Source of the DNA: UBA2396 sp038042175
Lineage (GTDB): Bacteria > Planctomycetota > Phycisphaerae > Phycisphaerales > UBA1924
Direction: 5' to 3'
Assembly: GCA_964358855.1 (NCBI GenBank)
Contig: CAYHQQ010000002.1
Span: 92,281 to 156,280 of the forward strand
Length of the DNA stretch: 64,000 nt
This document shows, in pieces, positions 61,537 through 64,000 of this stretch (its first letter is position 1; every line of letters begins with the position of its first letter). Under the pieces are notes generated by a model, which ran no database searches, was not told where the DNA came from, and saw only the letters and a list, made by a program, of their open reading frames with translations. Position numbers and translations under genes: made by a program.

Positions 61537-61541
61537 GGAGG
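61537..61541 (+). promoter_or_regulatory. Ribosome-binding site deciding the prepilin start
   Basis: GGAGG lies five bases before the GTG at 61547, an optimal Shine-Dalgarno that selects this start over the longer open frame from 61472. Confidence 0.7.
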
Positions 61542-61546
61542 CTTTC

Positions 61547-62347
61547 GTGGAACAACAGAAGACCATCCTGCGGATGTGTTCCTCTGGGCACCCTCTTGTT
61601 CAAAGAGGGGCGTGCTGCCGTCGAGCGTTCACCGCGATCGACCTCCTCGTTTCCATGTTCGTGATCACCGTGCTCATCGCCATTCTCATGCCCACGCTGG
61701 GTACCGCCCAGGAAGCGGCCCGTCGAACCGTCTGCCTCTCCAATGTCAGGCAGGTCGGCTTCGGCCTCTCGTCTTTCGCCGACGAACGCCGTGGACTGCT
61801 TCCCCCAAGCATCTACAAGCAAGACGTCGGTCCAGGCCTCGTGCCCAGCGGCGCCTCGCCCGAAATGATGAGGCTCCGCATCGGCATCGAAGAAGCCGTC
61901 GGCCGCGGCGTCGCCCCGTCCTGGGACGGCCTGGGTCTGCTCCACGAAGGCGGTTTTCTCCAAGGACCCAAGGTCTACTACTGCCCCTCCCACCGCGGCG
62001 AGCATCGCTTCAGCGAGTACGCCCAGGTCTGGGGCTCGACCGACAAGCTCGAAATCATCGGCAACTACCAGTACCGCGGCTCCGATCGCAACGGCAACCG
62101 ACGCCTCTTCCAGATGGAACCTCTCAAGACCGCTCTGGTTTCCGATGGGATGCGAACGCTGTCGGACTACAGCCACCGGGTCGGCTGCAACCTGCTCCGG
62201 GCCGACCTTTCGGTCGAGTGGCTGGGCGACCGCCAGTACCGCATCGCCGACCTGCTCAAGGTCGGAACCGACGAACGCACCGTGGTCGGCGATTCGGCGC
62301 TCAACCTGGCCTGGTCGCGGATGGACACCCCCGCTCAGCAGGATTGA
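61547..62347 (+). CDS. Type II secretion-like prepilin protein with Asp5
   Basis: 266 residues from the GTG at 61547 (GGAGG upstream). The leader is followed by RRAFTAIDLLVSMFVITVLIAILMPTL, a prepilin-type helix, but the residue equivalent to Glu5 is Asp and the usual LVVI is replaced by VSMFVI. The head domain begins with RRTVCLSNVRQVGFGLSSFA, then GLLHEGGF...VYYCPSHRG, then GNYQYRG, NRR and a C-terminal VEWLGD, like other prepilins of planctomycetes with a Cys-Pro-S/G motif. It lies opposite the ECF sigma operon. Confidence 0.83.
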   Translation: MEQQKTILRMCSSGHPLVQRGACCRRAFTAIDLLVSMFVITVLIAILMPTLGTAQEAARRTVCLSNVRQVGFGLSSFADERRGLLPPSIYKQDVGPGLVPSGASPEMMRLRIGIEEAVGRGVAPSWDGLGLLHEGGFLQGPKVYYCPSHRGEHRFSEYAQVWGSTDKLEIIGNYQYRGSDRNGNRRLFQMEPLKTALVSDGMRTLSDYSHRVGCNLLRADLSVEWLGDRQYRIADLLKVGTDERTVVGDSALNLAWSRMDTPAQQD

Positions 62348-62446
62348 CCCGGTGCCCGCGAACAGCGCTTCGCCGTTTAGCCCACCTCATCAGATGCCGG
62401 CAAGCTGCGTGGACCCGTTGAGGCCGCCCGCGCTACGCTCGATCAT

Positions 62447-63484
62447 ATGAAAACCCAACTCCCACGGCTCGGTGTTGCCACACGTCCGTCATTGCTCGCG
62501 GCGATCGTCTCCCTCGCCCTGGGCGCCCACGCCCTGGGCCAGGTCACGCCCGATCGGCTGTACTACGGCATCGATCGCGAAGTCCCGATGACCGTCAAGA
62601 TCCCCGACGCAAAGAAGGGCGACGCCGCCATCCAGCTCCTGGAGCCCTCGACCTTCAAGGTGCTCGCGACCGCGCCCGTGACGGCCGGGGCCGTCAATCT
62701 CGCCACGCTCTTCCCCACCATCTGGACCGAAAAGTCCCCCAAGCTCGCCTACGCGCAGCTCGTCGTCGGCACCGAGCCCGTCGGTCCCGCCGTGGTCCTC
62801 CAGCCCATGACCAGCCAGCCCCGGGCACAGATCATCTACACGGAACCAAGGCAGCCGCACGATCAGGGTCGGCTGGTCTGGTCGGAGGTTCCCGACGTCG
62901 CCAAGATCTACAGCGGCATCCGCGCCTACGTCGACAAGCACATCGTCATGGACACCACCCTGGGTTCTATCGAGATTGAGCTTCGCCCCGACGTCGCCCC
63001 CAACACCGCCTGGAGCTTTCGCCACCTCGCCGAGGGCGGGTTCTACACCGACATCAAGATCCATCGCATCGCCAAGAACAACGGCCAAGGCCACCCCTTC
63101 GTGATCCAGGCCGGCGACCCCAACGGCTCGGGCGCGGGCGGCCCCGGCTTCAACATCGACCTCGAGAAGTCAAACCTCCCGCACGATTTCGGCATCGTCT
63201 CCATGGCCCGCACCAACAGCCCCGACACCGGCGGCTCCCAGTTCTTCATCTGCCTCAGCCGCGAAGGCACCGCCTTCCTCGACGGGCCCTATTGCAGCTT
63301 CGCCCAGTGCGTCTCCGGGGCCGACACGATCTCCAAGCTCGCGACTGTTGACACCCTCCCCAGATCTGACACGCCAGTCAACGCCCCCAAGATCAAGTCG
63401 GCCAAGCTCGTCGACGCCCCGCCCTACGGCAAAGGCCCCAAGACCGTCACCAAGCCCAACGCCGAGAAGCCGACCGAACGCTGA
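62447..63484 (+). CDS. Exported cyclophilin-type peptidyl-prolyl cis-trans isomerase
   Basis: 345 residues. The signal peptide is LLAAIVSLALGAHALGQ. Residues about 30-165 form an extra N-terminal domain (beta-rich, DRLYYGIDREVPMTVKI...). The cyclophilin domain begins IVMDTTLGSIEIELRPDVAPNTAWSFRHLAEGGFY, with RIAKNN in place of the catalytic-arginine strand, then FVIQAGDPNGSGAGGPG and SMARTNSPDTGGSQFFICLS, then CSFAQCVSGADTI. It should assist folding of exported proteins by isomerising Xaa-Pro bonds. The catalytic Arg in the HRIAKN region is retained. The C-terminal tail is basic and Pro-rich. Confidence 0.92.
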   Translation: MKTQLPRLGVATRPSLLAAIVSLALGAHALGQVTPDRLYYGIDREVPMTVKIPDAKKGDAAIQLLEPSTFKVLATAPVTAGAVNLATLFPTIWTEKSPKLAYAQLVVGTEPVGPAVVLQPMTSQPRAQIIYTEPRQPHDQGRLVWSEVPDVAKIYSGIRAYVDKHIVMDTTLGSIEIELRPDVAPNTAWSFRHLAEGGFYTDIKIHRIAKNNGQGHPFVIQAGDPNGSGAGGPGFNIDLEKSNLPHDFGIVSMARTNSPDTGGSQFFICLSREGTAFLDGPYCSFAQCVSGADTISKLATVDTLPRSDTPVNAPKIKSAKLVDAPPYGKGPKTVTKPNAEKPTER

Positions 63485-63524
63485 GCGAATCGACCGCCAG
63501 CATCCACGCGCATGAATCAACGAC

Positions 63525-63553
63525 GAGGCTTCGCGGACCATCCGCGAAGCCTC
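63525..63553. terminator. Perfect 13-bp hairpin between convergent genes
   Basis: GAGGCTTCGCGGA and TCCGCGAAGCCTC form a perfect 13-bp stem around the loop CCA, followed by TGTTCAG on +. It is 40 bases after the cyclophilin gene and before the convergent fragment at 63610. A strong but U-poor terminator. Confidence 0.65.
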
Positions 63554-63609
63554 TGTTCAGTTGGTGAACACGCCAACTCTGACCGCCGACGCCGGGCCAT
63601 CCTGCCGCC

Positions 63610-63957
63610 TCAGCACCCGGTCTCAAACGCGACGACAAAGGCGTCGTAGTCGAAGAAATCGCTCGTGCCGTCACGGTCGAAATCCGACGAGAGATCTCCC
63701 GCCTCGAACGCGACCACGAAATCGTCGTAGTCGAAGAAGTCGGTCGCCCCGTCGCAGTTGAAGTCCGCTCCGCAGATCGCAAGCGAGCCGCTCTCGGTCG
63801 TGAACGAGCCGCACAGGTTCCCCACATCGCAGCTGTACGCCGCCTGGTCGGCCAAGGACGCGTTGGCGATCGTCAGCACCGCCGTCGTCACGCCGCTGAT
63901 CACGCTCCCCGTCAAGGTCGGGCCGTTGGTCATCAGCACCCCGTTGCGGAATGCCAT
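63610..63957 (-). pseudogene. Ig-like and dockerin-like C-terminal fragment, probably disrupted at its 5' end
   Basis: 115 residues from the ATG at 63957, directly after an in-frame TGA (63960-63958). There is no signal peptide. Residues 1-58 look like the end of an Ig-like domain (FRNGVLMTNG...ISGVTTAVLTIANASLADQAAYSC...CGSFTT). After a short ICGA linker come two copies of a calcium-loop motif, DFNCDGATDFFD and DFDRDGTSDFFD, each followed by YDxFVVAFE, as in the C-terminal dockerin-like tails of Phycisphaerae exported proteins. Such domains normally end large secreted proteins, so a lone 115-residue gene is unlikely. In the preceding frame, ...LTEW lies just upstream and would fit the usual ..W.RNG Ig motif, so a frameshift (real or sequencing) near 63950-63960 is plausible. 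Only 40 bases remain to the window edge. Confidence 0.55.
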
Positions 63958-64000
63958 TCAGTTAGCCTGCTGGAATCGTTTTTTGTAGGCCTCGCGGGTG

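Larger units (their letters stand above)
61209..61546. other. 338-base divergent regulatory interval
   Basis: No gene is seen between the ECF sigma operon (-) and the prepilin gene (+). The right part is the AT-rich promoter at 61478-61506. An inverted hexamer pair AATTGT/ACAATT lies at 61470-61475 and 61496-61501, around that promoter. A short CCCC-TCTT-GGGG hairpin occurs near 61396. I cannot identify an ECF-type promoter for the sigma operon with confidence. Confidence 0.5.

Noticed and set aside
1..64000. CRISPR array, insertion sequence or prophage
   Set aside because: No regularly spaced direct repeats, transposase, integrase or phage structural genes were seen; the only tandem repeat is the short 12-base array at 36201.

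Overview
This window is a 64-kb stretch of GC-rich (roughly two-thirds G+C by eye), densely coding bacterial chromosome. It most likely comes from a planctomycete of the class Phycisphaerae. Pointers are scattered DUF1559-like prepilin proteins, a HYExAFE-type protein, a TPR protein carrying two RNA-polymerase alpha C-terminal domains, several SPFH proteins beside an ABC exporter, and a right-edge protein ending in two dockerin-like DxDxDG loops after an Ig-like segment. No phage, insertion sequence or CRISPR array is visible. The assignment rests on protein resemblance, not on a marker-gene phylogeny.

Layout. 1-9020: the end of a GH35-type beta-galactosidase, a HYExAFE protein, a GT1 glycosyltransferase and gatB, all on +, then nadE (-) and a MATE exporter (+). 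9058-13417: a palindrome, the TPR/alpha-CTD protein, a Bfd-like [2Fe-2S] protein (-), tsaE with a YacG-like tail, an ExbB/ExbD/ExbD module, and a Fur-family regulator (-) that has lost most metal ligands. 13431-22062: a seven-gene + strand run, mostly overlapping: GT39-like membrane protein, flippase-like membrane protein, ruvX, alpha/beta hydrolase, methyltransferase, M14 carboxypeptidase and a prepilin. 22071-25020 (-): diacylglycerol-kinase-like protein, ybeY and a CNNM/CorC protein. 25058-26301: SnoaL-like lipoprotein and upp. 26328-28903 (-): three small exported proteins, RicT and a disordered poly-Arg protein.

29083-32044: an extracellular-polysaccharide-type cluster (GT4, LbH acyltransferase, GT4), then an ArsR regulator, an alpha-ketoglutarate-semialdehyde dehydrogenase (-), a lipoprotein (-), a LOG-family protein (-), a 1472-residue AsmA/TamB-like protein (-), a prepilin (-) and tRNA-Leu(GAG) (-). 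42169-44129: a small partner gene and a glycogen-synthase-like glycosyltransferase.

44157-56262 is the most unusual block. A lone ABC-2 permease diverges, across a 540-bp non-coding stretch with hairpins, from a six-gene operon: three SPFH/HflK-HflC-like proteins, an ABC ATPase, an ABC-2 permease with a large extracytoplasmic domain, and a membrane-anchored helical-repeat protein. I read this as a candidate undescribed SPFH-scaffolded ABC machine. The window ends with an EVE-domain protein, two small proteins, a coiled-coil membrane protein, an ECF sigma/anti-sigma pair, a prepilin with a near-consensus promoter, a secreted cyclophilin and the Ig/dockerin-like fragment.
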